Assembly: GCF_009649815.1 (NCBI RefSeq)
Contig: NZ_WJIC01000021.1
Location: forward strand, 62,001 to 126,000
Length of the DNA stretch: 64,000 nt
From: Nocardia sp. SYP-A9097
GTDB taxonomy: Bacteria > Actinomycetota > Actinomycetes > Mycobacteriales > Mycobacteriaceae
Direction of reading: 5' to 3'
Positions 50,824 through 59,622 of this stretch are shown here, piece by piece; the first letter of the stretch is position 1; every line of letters begins with the position of its first letter. Position numbers and translations under genes: made by a program. The notes under the pieces were generated by a model. That model was not told where the DNA came from. It ran no database searches and worked only from the letters and a program-made list of their open reading frames with translations.

Positions 50824-53073
50824 ATGTCCACCGACACCGAACAGCCTCCCCGGACGTCGCTCCCCGGCCTCGCCGAGTTGGTACGCCACGACTTACCAGC
50901 CTCCCTGGTGGTATTCCTGGTTTCGTTGCCGCTTTCCATCGGTATTGCCGTTGCCGCCGGAGCCCCGGTCGCCGCCGGTTTGATCGCCGCCGTCGTGGGA
51001 GGGGTGGTAGCCGGACTCATCGGCGGTTCCACACTTCAGGTCAGCGGCCCGACCGCCAGTCTCACCGTGGTGGTCGCCGAATCGATCAATCAATTCGGCT
51101 GGGCCGCCACCTGTTTCATCACCGTCGCGGCCGGACTGCTGCAAATTCTCTTCGGGCTCAGCCGAATCGCCCGCGGCGCGCTCGCCATCGCACCGGTGGT
51201 GGTGCATGCCATGCTCGCGGGCATCGGCGTGGTCATCGCGCTACAGCAGGTGCATGTACTGCTGGGCGGCAATTCGCTGAGCTCCTCCTGGGAAAGCATT
51301 GTGGGGCTGCCGCAGGAGCTGCGTTCGGTGCACGGCGGCGACCTCGTTGTCGGCGTGCTCGTCATTGTCATTCTGGTGGCCTGGAAGCGGCTGCCCGCAC
51401 CGGTGCGTGTGGTGCCCGGGCCGCTGGTGGCGGTGGTCGCGGCCACGCTGCTGGCGCTGATCCTGCCCACCCGGGTCGAGCACATCATGCTCAATGGCTC
51501 ACTGCTGGACGAACTTCGGCTGCCGCGGGTTCCGCACGGCAGTTGGGCGGCGATCGCGCTCATGGCCGTGACCATCGCGCTCATCGCCAGCGTGGAGACC
51601 CTACTATCGGCGGTCGCCGTGGATCGGATACGGCAGAACTCTGCTCGCCGTACCGATTTGGATCGAGAACTGATCGGCCAGGGTGTCGCGAATGTGGTGT
51701 CCGGTCTGGTCGGCGGGCTGCCGGTGGCGGCGGTCATCGTGCGCAGCATCACCAATGTCAAAGCGGGCGCGCGCGGTAAGGCCTCGACCATGCTGTGTGG
51801 TCTGTGGGTGCTGCTGTTCTCGGTCGCGCTGGTCGGGGTGGTGCGGCAGATTCCCAAGGCCGCGCTCGCCGGACTGCTCATCGTGGTCGGCATCCAGCTC
51901 ATCAAGCTCGCGCATGTCCGGCGGGCGCAGCGCACCGGCGACCTGGTGGTTTACGCGGCCACGGTGGTCGTGGTGGTGTTCTGGAATCTGTTGCTGGGCA
52001 TGGTGGTCGGGCTCGTGCTGGCCTTCGCGCTGCTGCTGTGGCGGCTGGTGCGGGTCTCGGTGCACGCCGAAGCCGTGGAGACCGGGCGCTGGCGGGTCAC
52101 CGTCGACGGCACCTTCACCTTCCTGGCGGTGCCGAAGCTGACCGCCGAACTGGCCAAGGTGCCCACCGGCGCGGATGTCGTCATCGAAATGTCCGTCGAC
52201 TTCCTCGATCACGCCGCCCATGACGCGGTGCAGGAATGGGTCGCCGAATATCGAACCGAGGGCGGCACAGTCGAATTCGTCGAGATGGGCACCGTGCGCA
52301 TGGCGGGCGCGACCGATGGGCCGCCCGCGCGTGGACACTCCCGGCACATGCTCAACGAGGTGCTCGGGCCGTGGCGGCGCACAGGGGCCGAGGTCGATCC
52401 GATCGTCGCCGGCGTCGCCGCGTACCACCGCAGTCACGCGCATGTGATGCGGCCGCATCTCGGGGTGCTGCGCGATGGGCAGGAGCCGGATTCGCTCTTC
52501 GTCACCTGCGCGGATTCGCGGATCGTGCCGAACGTGATCACCAATAGTGGTCCGGGCGACCTCTTTACGATCCGCAATGTCGGCAATCTGATTCCGGCCG
52601 ACCGGCAGGACACGTCCATGGAGGCCGCGCTCGTCTACGCCCTCGACAAACTGGATGTGCGGTCGGTGGTGGTGTGCGGGCACTCCGGGTGCGGCGCCAT
52701 GGAGGCCCTGCACTCCGAGGCCGTCACCGGTTCGGATCTGGACGGCTGGCTGGCCAATGCGCGGCCGAGCCTGGCCCGTTTCCGGCTCGGGCATCCGGTC
52801 GCGGTGGCCGCCGCTGCCGCCGGATTCGGGCCGGTCGATCAGCTCGGCATGGTGAATGTGGCCGTGCAACTGGAGACGCTGTACGCGCATCCGGTGGTGC
52901 GCCGGGGTGTGGTCGAGCGAGGCGTGGTGCTCTCGGGTCTGTTCTTCGATATCGCCACCGCGCGCGTAGCGGAGGTTACGGTGGACGGGATCGCGGAGAT
53001 CGGCGATCACGGTGTGCCGCAGATCCGTGTCGGAGGTCGCGTGCAAACCGTCGGCGTAGGGCGAACGGCGTAG
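50824..53073 (+). CDS. SulP transporter-STAS-beta-carbonic anhydrase fusion 1
   Basis: A 749-residue three-part protein. SulP domain (about 20-430): LAELVRHDLPASLVVFLVSLPLSIG, LIGGSTLQVSGPTAS and VANVVSGLVGGLPVAAVIVRS. STAS domain (about 430-520, VVIEMSVDFLDHAA). C-terminal beta-carbonic anhydrase (about 545-735) with zinc ligands in TCADSR and CGHSGCG. SulP-carbonic anhydrase fusions are thought to import bicarbonate and interconvert it with CO2. The ATG at 50824 follows GAAGGAGA. A hairpin terminator follows (53087-53114), so the downstream paralogue has its own promoter. Confidence 0.93.
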   Translation: MSTDTEQPPRTSLPGLAELVRHDLPASLVVFLVSLPLSIGIAVAAGAPVAAGLIAAVVGGVVAGLIGGSTLQVSGPTASLTVVVAESINQFGWAATCFITVAAGLLQILFGLSRIARGALAIAPVVVHAMLAGIGVVIALQQVHVLLGGNSLSSSWESIVGLPQELRSVHGGDLVVGVLVIVILVAWKRLPAPVRVVPGPLVAVVAATLLALILPTRVEHIMLNGSLLDELRLPRVPHGSWAAIALMAVTIALIASVETLLSAVAVDRIRQNSARRTDLDRELIGQGVANVVSGLVGGLPVAAVIVRSITNVKAGARGKASTMLCGLWVLLFSVALVGVVRQIPKAALAGLLIVVGIQLIKLAHVRRAQRTGDLVVYAATVVVVVFWNLLLGMVVGLVLAFALLLWRLVRVSVHAEAVETGRWRVTVDGTFTFLAVPKLTAELAKVPTGADVVIEMSVDFLDHAAHDAVQEWVAEYRTEGGTVEFVEMGTVRMAGATDGPPARGHSRHMLNEVLGPWRRTGAEVDPIVAGVAAYHRSHAHVMRPHLGVLRDGQEPDSLFVTCADSRIVPNVITNSGPGDLFTIRNVGNLIPADRQDTSMEAALVYALDKLDVRSVVVCGHSGCGAMEALHSEAVTGSDLDGWLANARPSLARFRLGHPVAVAAAAAGFGPVDQLGMVNVAVQLETLYAHPVVRRGVVERGVVLSGLFFDIATARVAEVTVDGIAEIGDHGVPQIRVGGRVQTVGVGRTA

Positions 53074-53086
53074 GTTACGCAACGTC

Positions 53087-53114
53087 GGGCGTGAATCCGA
53101 AAGGGTTCACGCCC
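53087..53114 (+). terminator. Hairpin terminator after SulP fusion 1
   Basis: A 12-bp stem (GGGCGTGAATCC / GGGTTCACGCCC, one G-T pair) with GAAA loop, followed by GTTTCACATTG. It begins 14 bases after the stop of fusion 1. Confidence 0.75.
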
Positions 53115-53282
53115 GTTTCACATTGTGGCATCGGTTTTCTCAGCTTTTACTAAGTCTTTACTCCTAATCTGGCCGAAGCTCGTCCGGTGAGTCTGTGGCC
53201 AAAGCCGTCCACAGCATCAATTCGATGCCCACAGAACATGTTCGACGCTTCCGGATCCCTCGGGTCCGGAGAAGGAGCCGAG

Positions 53283-55496
53283 ATGTCCACCGACACCGAT
53301 TCGCCGCCAGGTAGAGCGGACCGCTGGTCCACCACCCTGCTGCGCCACGATCTACCCGCCTCCATCGTGGTCTTTCTGGTCGCACTCCCGCTATCTCTCG
53401 GCATTGCCGTCGCCTCGGGCGCGCCGATTGCCGCCGGTCTCATTGCCGCCGTGGTCGGCGGCGTGGTGGTCGGACTGCTCGGCGGATCACCACTGCAGGT
53501 GAGCGGCCCCGCCGCCGGACTCACCGTGGTGGTTGCCGAGACCATCAACCAATTCGGCTGGAAGACAGCCTGTTTCATCACCGTCGCGGCCGGAATCCTG
53601 CAAATCCTGTTCGGCCTCAGTCGGATCGCCCGCGCCGCGCTGGCCATCGCGCCGGTTGTGGTACACGCCATGCTCGCCGGGATCGGCATCACCATCGCGC
53701 TACAGCAACTGCATGTGCTGCTCGGAGGGGCGTCGCACAGCAGTGCCTGGGAGAACCTGGTCGAACTCCCCGGCGAATTGCTCGAACTGCACAGTGACGA
53801 CTTCTTCATCGGCGCGGTCGTCATTGTCATCATGCTGACCTGGAAGTACGTGCCCGGGAGGCTGCGGGCGCTGCCCGGACCGCTGGTCGCCATTGTCATC
53901 GGCACGGGGCTGTCGCTGATCGTGCCCGGCAATGTGGAGCGAATCGTGTTGAGCGGATCGCTTTTCGACGCCATCGGGCTGCCGCGGATTCCCTCCGGTG
54001 GCTGGGGTGCGGTCGCGCTGGCGGCACTGACCATCGCGCTCATCGCCAGTGTCGAGAGCCTGCTCTCCGCGGTCGCCGTGGACAAGATGCACACCGGGCC
54101 GCGCACCAATTTCGACAAGGAACTGGTGGCGCAGGGCGCGGCCAATGTGACCTCCGGACTGCTCGGCGGACTGCCGGTCACCGGCGTGATCGTGCGCAGT
54201 GCGACCAATGTGCAGGCCGGTGCGCGCACCAAGGCTTCGGCTCTCCTGCACGGGATTTGGATACTGGTGTTCTCGGTCGCGCTGGTCGCGGTGGTACAGC
54301 AGATTCCCAAATCCGCGCTGGCCGGACTGCTCATCGTGGTCGGCGTTCAACTGGTGAAGCTGGCGCATATTCGGCTGGCTCGGCGCACCGGCGATCTGCT
54401 GGTCTATGTGGTGACAGTGGTCGCGGTGGTGTTCCTGAATCTGCTCGAGGGCGTACTCATCGGGTTGGTGCTGGCGTTCGCGCTGCTGCTGTGGCGGGTG
54501 GTCCGGGTGACGGTGTCGGCGGATCCCATTGTCGGAACCGATCGTTGGATGGTCAGTATCGAGGGCACGTGTACTTTCCTCGCGCTGCCGAAGCTCTCGG
54601 CGCAACTGGCGAAGGTTCCCGCTGGGAGCACCGTGCTGGTGGAAATGAGCGTCGACTTCATCGACCACGCCGCCTACGAGGCCATTCACGACTGGGCCGC
54701 GCAGCACGAGAACACCGGCGGCCGAGTCGAATTCGTGGAGCTGGGGTCGGCTCCGATGGCCGACGCGCTCACCGGACCGCCGGTGCGCGGCCGCTCCCGG
54801 GGGCTGCTCGACGAGGCGCTGCGCCCGTGGCGCGAAGGCGAGGGCAATCCGATCACCACCGGCGTGCGCGCTTTCCATCGGCGCAATGCGCACGTGGTCC
54901 GCCCGCATCTGGACGAACTCCGCGACGGCCAGAATCCGCACTCGCTTTTCCTGACGTGCGCGGACTCCCGAATCGTCCCGAATCTTATTACCAATACCGG
55001 GCCCGGCGACCTGTTCACCGTCCGCAATGTCGGAAACCTGGTGCTGTCGAACGGCCGGGACACCTCCATGGAAGCCGCACTGTCGTTCGCTCTGATGGAG
55101 CTGAAAGTGGATCACGTTGTGGTGTGCGGACATTCATCCTGCGGTGCCATGAAAGCCGTCCTGGACGGTGTCACCGCGGGCCCCGGCCTGGGCAACTGGC
55201 TCGTCAACGCCGCACCCGCACTCGACCGCTGGCAACGCGGTCACTCCGTGGGCCACGCCGCCGCGGCGGCCGGCTTCGGCGCGTCCGACCAGCTCGCCAT
55301 GGTCAACGTGGCCATCCAATTGGAGACCCTGCGCACCCACCCGGTGGTTCGAGACGCCATGCTGCGCCGCGGCGTGGCAGTCTCCGGCCTCTTCTTCGAT
55401 ATCGGCTCGGCCCGAGTCATGCAGGTAACCGCCAACGGCCTCTCCGAAATAACGGACCCCGACCTATCGGCCCTGGCGATCTCCTCCGTGCACTGA
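53283..55496 (+). CDS. SulP transporter-STAS-beta-carbonic anhydrase fusion 2
   Basis: A 737-residue paralogue of fusion 1 with the same three domains: SulP (LLRHDLPASIVVFLVALPLSLG, LLGGSPLQVSGPAAG), STAS (VLVEMSVDFIDHAAY) and beta-carbonic anhydrase (TCADSR, CGHSSCG, both zinc motifs intact). The ATG at 53283 follows GAAGGAGCC. It is clearly a tandem duplicate, now diverged most in the linkers. Both copies retain all recognisable catalytic residues, which suggests different regulation or ion preference rather than decay. Confidence 0.93.
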   Translation: MSTDTDSPPGRADRWSTTLLRHDLPASIVVFLVALPLSLGIAVASGAPIAAGLIAAVVGGVVVGLLGGSPLQVSGPAAGLTVVVAETINQFGWKTACFITVAAGILQILFGLSRIARAALAIAPVVVHAMLAGIGITIALQQLHVLLGGASHSSAWENLVELPGELLELHSDDFFIGAVVIVIMLTWKYVPGRLRALPGPLVAIVIGTGLSLIVPGNVERIVLSGSLFDAIGLPRIPSGGWGAVALAALTIALIASVESLLSAVAVDKMHTGPRTNFDKELVAQGAANVTSGLLGGLPVTGVIVRSATNVQAGARTKASALLHGIWILVFSVALVAVVQQIPKSALAGLLIVVGVQLVKLAHIRLARRTGDLLVYVVTVVAVVFLNLLEGVLIGLVLAFALLLWRVVRVTVSADPIVGTDRWMVSIEGTCTFLALPKLSAQLAKVPAGSTVLVEMSVDFIDHAAYEAIHDWAAQHENTGGRVEFVELGSAPMADALTGPPVRGRSRGLLDEALRPWREGEGNPITTGVRAFHRRNAHVVRPHLDELRDGQNPHSLFLTCADSRIVPNLITNTGPGDLFTVRNVGNLVLSNGRDTSMEAALSFALMELKVDHVVVCGHSSCGAMKAVLDGVTAGPGLGNWLVNAAPALDRWQRGHSVGHAAAAAGFGASDQLAMVNVAIQLETLRTHPVVRDAMLRRGVAVSGLFFDIGSARVMQVTANGLSEITDPDLSALAISSVH

Positions 55497-55504
55497 GGCT
55501 GAAC

Positions 55505-55546
55505 CTCGAATCGGCGACCGGTATACGCCCGGTCGCCGATTTCGAG
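55505..55546. terminator. Hairpin terminator between SulP fusion 2 and MerR gene
   Basis: A 16-17-bp stem (CTCGAA-TCGGCGACCG / CGGTCGCCGAT-TTCGAG, one bulged base) with a 9-base loop, between two convergent genes. It can serve both strands. Confidence 0.75.
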
Positions 55547-55615
55547 CTTGATTGTCGTTGTGGGGCTTCGGGTTTGGATGGCCGGCGATCTCCGGCCTAC
55601 CACGATGTTCGACGG

Positions 55616-56311
55616 CTAGGGTTGATCGAGCATTGTCAGGTAGGCGTCGAATTGTGCTGCGCCGGTGAGTAGGTCGCGGCTGCGCGTTGTCAGTCGGTGC
55701 TGCCAGGAGTTGAGGAAGTCGGTGAGTGCTTCGGCGCCGCCTGCCTCGCGAAGTGCGTTCAGGAACTGCGCGACCTGAGGCAGGGGGTAGCCGCCTCGGC
55801 GTAGTTGGCGGGCGATTTCGGCGTCACGGACGCAGGTCGGGCCGTACTCGCGGTAGCCCGTTGCGCGGTTGCGGTCGGGGTGCAGGATGCCTTCGGTTTC
55901 CCAGGTACGCAAGGTCGCCGGGTGCACGCCGATTCGGTGGGCGAGTTCGCCTACGGTCAGTGGCCGGCCTCGGATCGGTGGCGGTGGGGTGGTGGACAGA
56001 GTGCTCAGGGCGGCGGCGACCTGGGTGCGGGTATCGCGTTCGGTGCGTAGTGCGATGTGGGTGGCGTCGATGAGTCGATAGGCGGAATCGACTTCGCCGA
56101 GGTTGGTTGCGCGCATGATCTCCATTGCCTGCTGGTGTCCGTGGCCGCGGCGCAGGGCGAGGAAGGCGCGCAGGGCCTGTGCGTGCAGGGGTGTGTAGCG
56201 CCGGTAACCGGATTCGGTGCGTTCAGTCGGCGGGAGGATGCCCGCATCGTCGTAATTGCGAATCGCCTGGGGGGACAATCCGTGTTCGCGGGCAAGGTCT
56301 ATGGGTCGCAG
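55616..56311 (-). CDS. Double MerR-domain regulator (TioE type)
   Basis: A 231-residue regulator with two MerR-like winged helices: residues 1-70 (RPIDLAREHGLSPQAIRNYD, GYRRYTPLH) and about 110-180 (LTVGELAHRIGVHPATLRTW, GYREYG). This layout is the TioE family of actinobacterial MerR regulators. The natural N-terminus requires the CTG at 56311, 6 bases after GGAGG; the next usable start (TTG 56278) would remove half the first HTH. The last helices after 190 are probably for dimerisation. It is divergent from the erythromycin esterase homologue, with dyads between them. Confidence 0.88.
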   Translation of the reverse strand: MRPIDLAREHGLSPQAIRNYDDAGILPPTERTESGYRRYTPLHAQALRAFLALRRGHGHQQAMEIMRATNLGEVDSAYRLIDATHIALRTERDTRTQVAAALSTLSTTPPPPIRGRPLTVGELAHRIGVHPATLRTWETEGILHPDRNRATGYREYGPTCVRDAEIARQLRRGGYPLPQVAQFLNALREAGGAEALTDFLNSWQHRLTTRSRDLLTGAAQFDAYLTMLDQP

Positions 56312-56354
56312 ATCCTACCTCCGTTTGAGGGTTTCGGTGCTCGGCAACAGGTCA

Positions 56355-56398
56355 CCTTCGCCGAAGTTTCACAATATTCTTCAACGATATCGTCGAAG
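56355..56398. promoter_or_regulatory. Dyads in the merR-esterase divergent region
   Basis: A near-perfect 20-bp palindrome CTTCAACGATATCGTCGAAG (56379-56398, one mismatched pair) and an 11-bp palindrome CTTCG-C-CGAAG (56355-56365). They share CTTC/GAAG ends. They are likely binding sites of the neighbouring MerR regulator. Confidence 0.65.
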
Positions 56399-56423
56399 GC
56401 AGTGCCATTAGGAAGGGATATCC

Positions 56424-57641
56424 ATGTCTACTGCCACATCAGTGCGCGAAATCGGCCGCGAAGTCGGGGATCGGGAAAGCCTGGGCCGGGTCGTCGATGA
56501 ACTGCTCGCCGCACGGACCGAACCGCCGACGCTGCTGGCGCTGGGGGAGCCGACACACGGGATCGAAGCATTTCCCTTGCTGCGCAACGAATTACTGCGT
56601 CATCTCGTCGAACGGGGCTACCGGTCGATCGCCCTCGAGACCGATTACTTCGCGGCGGCGCTGGTCGATGATTACGTCTGCGGGGTGGCAGCGGACATCG
56701 AATCCGCGCTCGCGGATGGATTCAGTCACGGTTTCGGTGCCGTGCCGGGCAATCGTGAACTCGTCGAATGGCTGCGCGCGCACAATGCCGGTCGCGCACC
56801 GCGGGAGCAGGTTCGATTCCACGGCTTCGAAGCGCCGATCGAGTACGCCGGTGCGCCGAGCCCGCGCCACGCACTCACCACGGTCATCGATTATCTGCCG
56901 GAAGCGTTGCGGCCCGGCTCGATTCGTGTCCTCGACGCCCTGCTCGGTGCGGACGCGGACTGGACGAACCCGGCCGCCATGTACGACGCGGCCGCTTCCA
57001 TCGGTGACTCCGAGCGTGCTCGCGCCCTGCGCATCGTCGCCGATGACCTCGCCGGCGCCTTGCGCCGCGCCGCCCCAGCCCTGCGTCACGCCGACCCGAC
57101 CGGTTACGACCACGTCGCCGCGCACGCACGCACCGCCCTCGGCCTGCTGCGCTATCACGCGGCCATGGCCGACCCCGCGCCCGATCGGATCGCGACCCTG
57201 CTCAGCGTTCGTGCCGAGATGATGGCCGAGAATCTGCTCGCCATCGTCGCCCAGGAACAGCGTCGCGGGCCGACCCTCGTCTTCGCGCATAATGCGCATC
57301 TGCAACGAGCACAGTCTCTTTCACCGATAGTCGGTGCGGAGACGAAGTGGGCGAACGCGGGTGCGCTGGTGGGCCTTGCCCTCGGCGAGCACTACGTTTT
57401 CCTTGCGTCCGACGCCAACCCCGCCGGCGAGCCGCGGACCCTCCAGCATGTCTTGGCAGCCGCGACTCTCCGCCGCGCGCTCTTCCCGGCACCAGCCCTG
57501 CGCGCCGCCCTCGACCCATCGATCGGCGCGGGCACACCGATTGTGCCCGGGCACATTCCACTCGACCCGGCAGACCTGGACGGAGCCGACGCCGTCATCT
57601 TCATCGCCGATACCGACGGACACCGGCACCGATATTGGTAA
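56424..57641 (+). CDS. Erythromycin esterase family protein
   Basis: A 405-residue protein of the erythromycin esterase/EreA-like superfamily: LLALGEPTHGIEAFPLLRNELLRHL, ALETDYFAAALVDDYV, GFSHGFGAVPGNRELVEWLRAHN, FHGFEAPIE and LVFAHNAHLQRA. The residues His in GEPTHG, Glu in ALETD and His in HNAHL match the proposed active site of macrolide esterases. The ATG at 56424 follows AGGAAGGGAT. It is controlled by the divergent MerR. It may hydrolyse a macrolide lactone or another lactone; resistance is possible but not shown by sequence. Confidence 0.88.
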   Translation: MSTATSVREIGREVGDRESLGRVVDELLAARTEPPTLLALGEPTHGIEAFPLLRNELLRHLVERGYRSIALETDYFAAALVDDYVCGVAADIESALADGFSHGFGAVPGNRELVEWLRAHNAGRAPREQVRFHGFEAPIEYAGAPSPRHALTTVIDYLPEALRPGSIRVLDALLGADADWTNPAAMYDAAASIGDSERARALRIVADDLAGALRRAAPALRHADPTGYDHVAAHARTALGLLRYHAAMADPAPDRIATLLSVRAEMMAENLLAIVAQEQRRGPTLVFAHNAHLQRAQSLSPIVGAETKWANAGALVGLALGEHYVFLASDANPAGEPRTLQHVLAAATLRRALFPAPALRAALDPSIGAGTPIVPGHIPLDPADLDGADAVIFIADTDGHRHRYW

Positions 57642-57769
57642 CCCGCCCCGCACCGAATTCGATCAATGGCGTTGGACCCGCAAGTTTTTCGTAAAGAAAA
57701 TCGTCCACGGATCGCGGGCGGGACTAGCGTGTGAAGGTCGAACGCTTGCGGTTCCGGGGGGTGGGGTTG

Positions 57770-57979
57770 ATGGCAGCCGATGTGATCGGCAAATACGCGC
57801 GGGTGACGGCTGCCATTACGCCCGGCCACCTCGGCGAGGTGCTGATCGAGGTGCGATTCGGGACCGAACGGTTCCTGGCGCGCGCCGCCGACGGCGAGTC
57901 GACGATTCCCAAGCATGCCCAGGTGCTCGTGGTCGACAGTCTGGGTGGCCGCACTGTCGAAGTCGTTCCCGTGAAGTGA
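57770..57979 (+). CDS. Small NfeD-like OB-fold protein
   Basis: A 69-residue protein with an OB-fold-like strand pattern (GKYARVTAAITPGHLGEVLIEV, ERFLARAADGESTIPKHAQVLVVDSLGGRTVEVVPV). It resembles the soluble C-terminal domain of NfeD proteins without membrane segments. GTG 57731 would add 13 residues. It ends 9 bases before the flotillin gene; NfeD-flotillin pairs in bacteria act together in membrane microdomains. Confidence 0.78.
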   Translation: MAADVIGKYARVTAAITPGHLGEVLIEVRFGTERFLARAADGESTIPKHAQVLVVDSLGGRTVEVVPVK

Positions 57980-57988
57980 AGGTGCATC

Positions 57989-59440
57989 GTGGACGTCCTG
58001 GTCCTTGTCTCGGTCGGGATTGCGCTCATCGTCTTGGTACTGCTGGTCGGGGTGTTCCGTGCCGCCTGGCGGATCGCCGAACCCGATGAGGCGCTGATTA
58101 TTTCGGGCTTCCGAGCCGGAACCGGACCGGGCGGGTCGGGGGAGAGCATGGGGTTCCGCATTGTCACCGGACGCGGCTGCCTGATCATGCCCGGCCTGAC
58201 CAAGGTGCGCCGAATCTCGTTGGAGGCGCACGAATCCCAGATCGTGGTGCCGTGCGTTAGCCGGCAGAAGATCAACCTCGCGCTAACTGGGGTGGTGATG
58301 TACAAGGTCGGTGACGACTACGGTTCCATCGCCAATGCCGCCCGCCGCTTCCTGGATCGCCCCGCCGATGAGCTCGAAACCAAGGTGCAGAACGTCTTCA
58401 TCGGCCACCTGCGCGCCATCGCCGGATCCATGACCGTCGAGGACATGATCAGCGATCAGGACAAGTTCTCCGAACAGGTCCGCGACCGCTGCTCGCACGA
58501 GATGGAATCCTTCGGGCTGGTGATCGACTCGTTCCAGATCCAATCCATCGCCAGCGAGTCGAATTACATTGCCAACCTTGCGATTCCGCGACATGCGGAG
58601 GTCGAGCAGCATGCCCGGATCGCGCGTGCCAATGCCGAACGCGCGGCCATCGAGCAGGAACAATCCGCCCAGGCTCAGGTGGCGCTGGCCGTACGCGATA
58701 CCCAGATCAAGAAGGCCGGATATCAGGCCGAGGTGGACCGGGCGACTCAGGAATCCCAGCAGCAGGGTCCGCTCGCGGAGGCGACCGCTCGCCAGGCGGT
58801 GGTCGAAGTCGCCACCAAGGTCGCGCAATTGGAGGCCCAGCAGCGGGAACAGGAGCTCCAGGCCTCGATCCGCAAGCCCGCCGACGCCGAAGCCTACCGG
58901 CAGACCACCCTCGCCACCGCGGCCCGCGATGTCCAGATCAGTCAGGCCCAGGCCGACGCCCAGGAAACCCGGCTGCGTGCGGAAGCCGCTGCGGCACAGA
59001 CGAAAATGCAGGCTCAGGCCGAGGCGGAGTCGATCAAGGTACGTGCTGCCGCGCAGGCCGAGGCGACCCGGCTCACCGGTCAAGCCGAGGCCGACGCCAT
59101 TCAGGCGCGTGGTCTGGCCGAGGCCGAGACAGTGCGCGCCCGAATGGCGGCCGAGGCCGCCGGCATCCAGCAGCGCGCCGAGGCGATGAGCAAGAATCAG
59201 GAGGCGGTGATCGCCCAGCAGGTCGCACAGAACCTGCCCGAAATCGTCGCCGCCGCGGCGAAACCGTTCGAACACATAGGACAGTTCACCGTGCTCAACG
59301 GAGCACAGGGCGTGACCTCCGCGCTGGCCGAGATCATCCAGCAGGCGGGCACCCTCACCGCGATGGCGCGCGAATCCCTGCTGCCCGCTCTCAAAGTCGA
59401 GCCTGCCGCGGTGAACGGTGAGGTGAAACCCTCCGCCTGA
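57989..59440 (+). CDS. Flotillin / SPFH-domain protein
   Basis: A 483-residue flotillin. An N-terminal membrane segment (LVLVSVGIALIVLVLLVGVF), an SPFH/band 7 domain (about 30-200: PDEALIISG, GFRIVTGRGCLIMPGLTKV, LALTGVVMYKVGDD, LRAIAGSMTVEDMISDQDKF) and a long Ala/Gln/Glu-rich coiled coil (about 210-400, many AEA repeats) are followed by the C-terminal oligomerisation region. GTG 57989 follows AGTGAAGGTGC. It organises membrane microdomains, probably with the NfeD-like protein. Confidence 0.93.
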   Translation: MDVLVLVSVGIALIVLVLLVGVFRAAWRIAEPDEALIISGFRAGTGPGGSGESMGFRIVTGRGCLIMPGLTKVRRISLEAHESQIVVPCVSRQKINLALTGVVMYKVGDDYGSIANAARRFLDRPADELETKVQNVFIGHLRAIAGSMTVEDMISDQDKFSEQVRDRCSHEMESFGLVIDSFQIQSIASESNYIANLAIPRHAEVEQHARIARANAERAAIEQEQSAQAQVALAVRDTQIKKAGYQAEVDRATQESQQQGPLAEATARQAVVEVATKVAQLEAQQREQELQASIRKPADAEAYRQTTLATAARDVQISQAQADAQETRLRAEAAAAQTKMQAQAEAESIKVRAAAQAEATRLTGQAEADAIQARGLAEAETVRARMAAEAAGIQQRAEAMSKNQEAVIAQQVAQNLPEIVAAAAKPFEHIGQFTVLNGAQGVTSALAEIIQQAGTLTAMARESLLPALKVEPAAVNGEVKPSA

Positions 59441-59465
59441 TCCGGCGATGGGCAACTGATCGGAT

Positions 59466-59531
59466 GATCACCAGGAACCGATGGCGGAATCGGCTGAGGT
59501 GAATAGACGATGCCATCAGTTCCTGGTGATC
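59466..59531. repeat. Long inverted repeat, 20-bp arms
   Basis: Arms GATCACCAGGAACCGATGGC (59466-59485) and its complement at 59512-59531 differ at one position and enclose a 26-base loop. It lies 25 bases after the flotillin stop. It may be a terminator, though no U tract follows, or the footprint of an inserted element. Confidence 0.75.
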
Positions 59532-59592
59532 GCGTGTCCAGCGTGGTTCCTCGGGGGCATGTTCGACCGCCACGGTGGCTGGGTCAGCGGAA

Positions 59593-59615
59593 TTGTCTGT
59601 GGCCGCTGCAAGACT
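59593..59615 (+). promoter_or_regulatory. Near-match to the RecA-independent DNA-damage promoter
   Basis: TTGTCTGTG (59593-59601), 8 bases, then AAGACT (59610-59615). The first element has one mismatch to TTGTCRGTG and the second one mismatch to TANNNT. ATG 59623 follows after 7 bases, the same spacing as at the macro gene. Confidence 0.55.
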
Positions 59616-59622
59616 CAGGGGT

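Noticed and set aside
51604..53082. A 492-codon minus frame opposite SulP fusion 1
   Set aside because: His/Arg/Gln-rich composition without domains; it is the antisense shadow of a well-supported gene. A similar frame exists opposite fusion 2.
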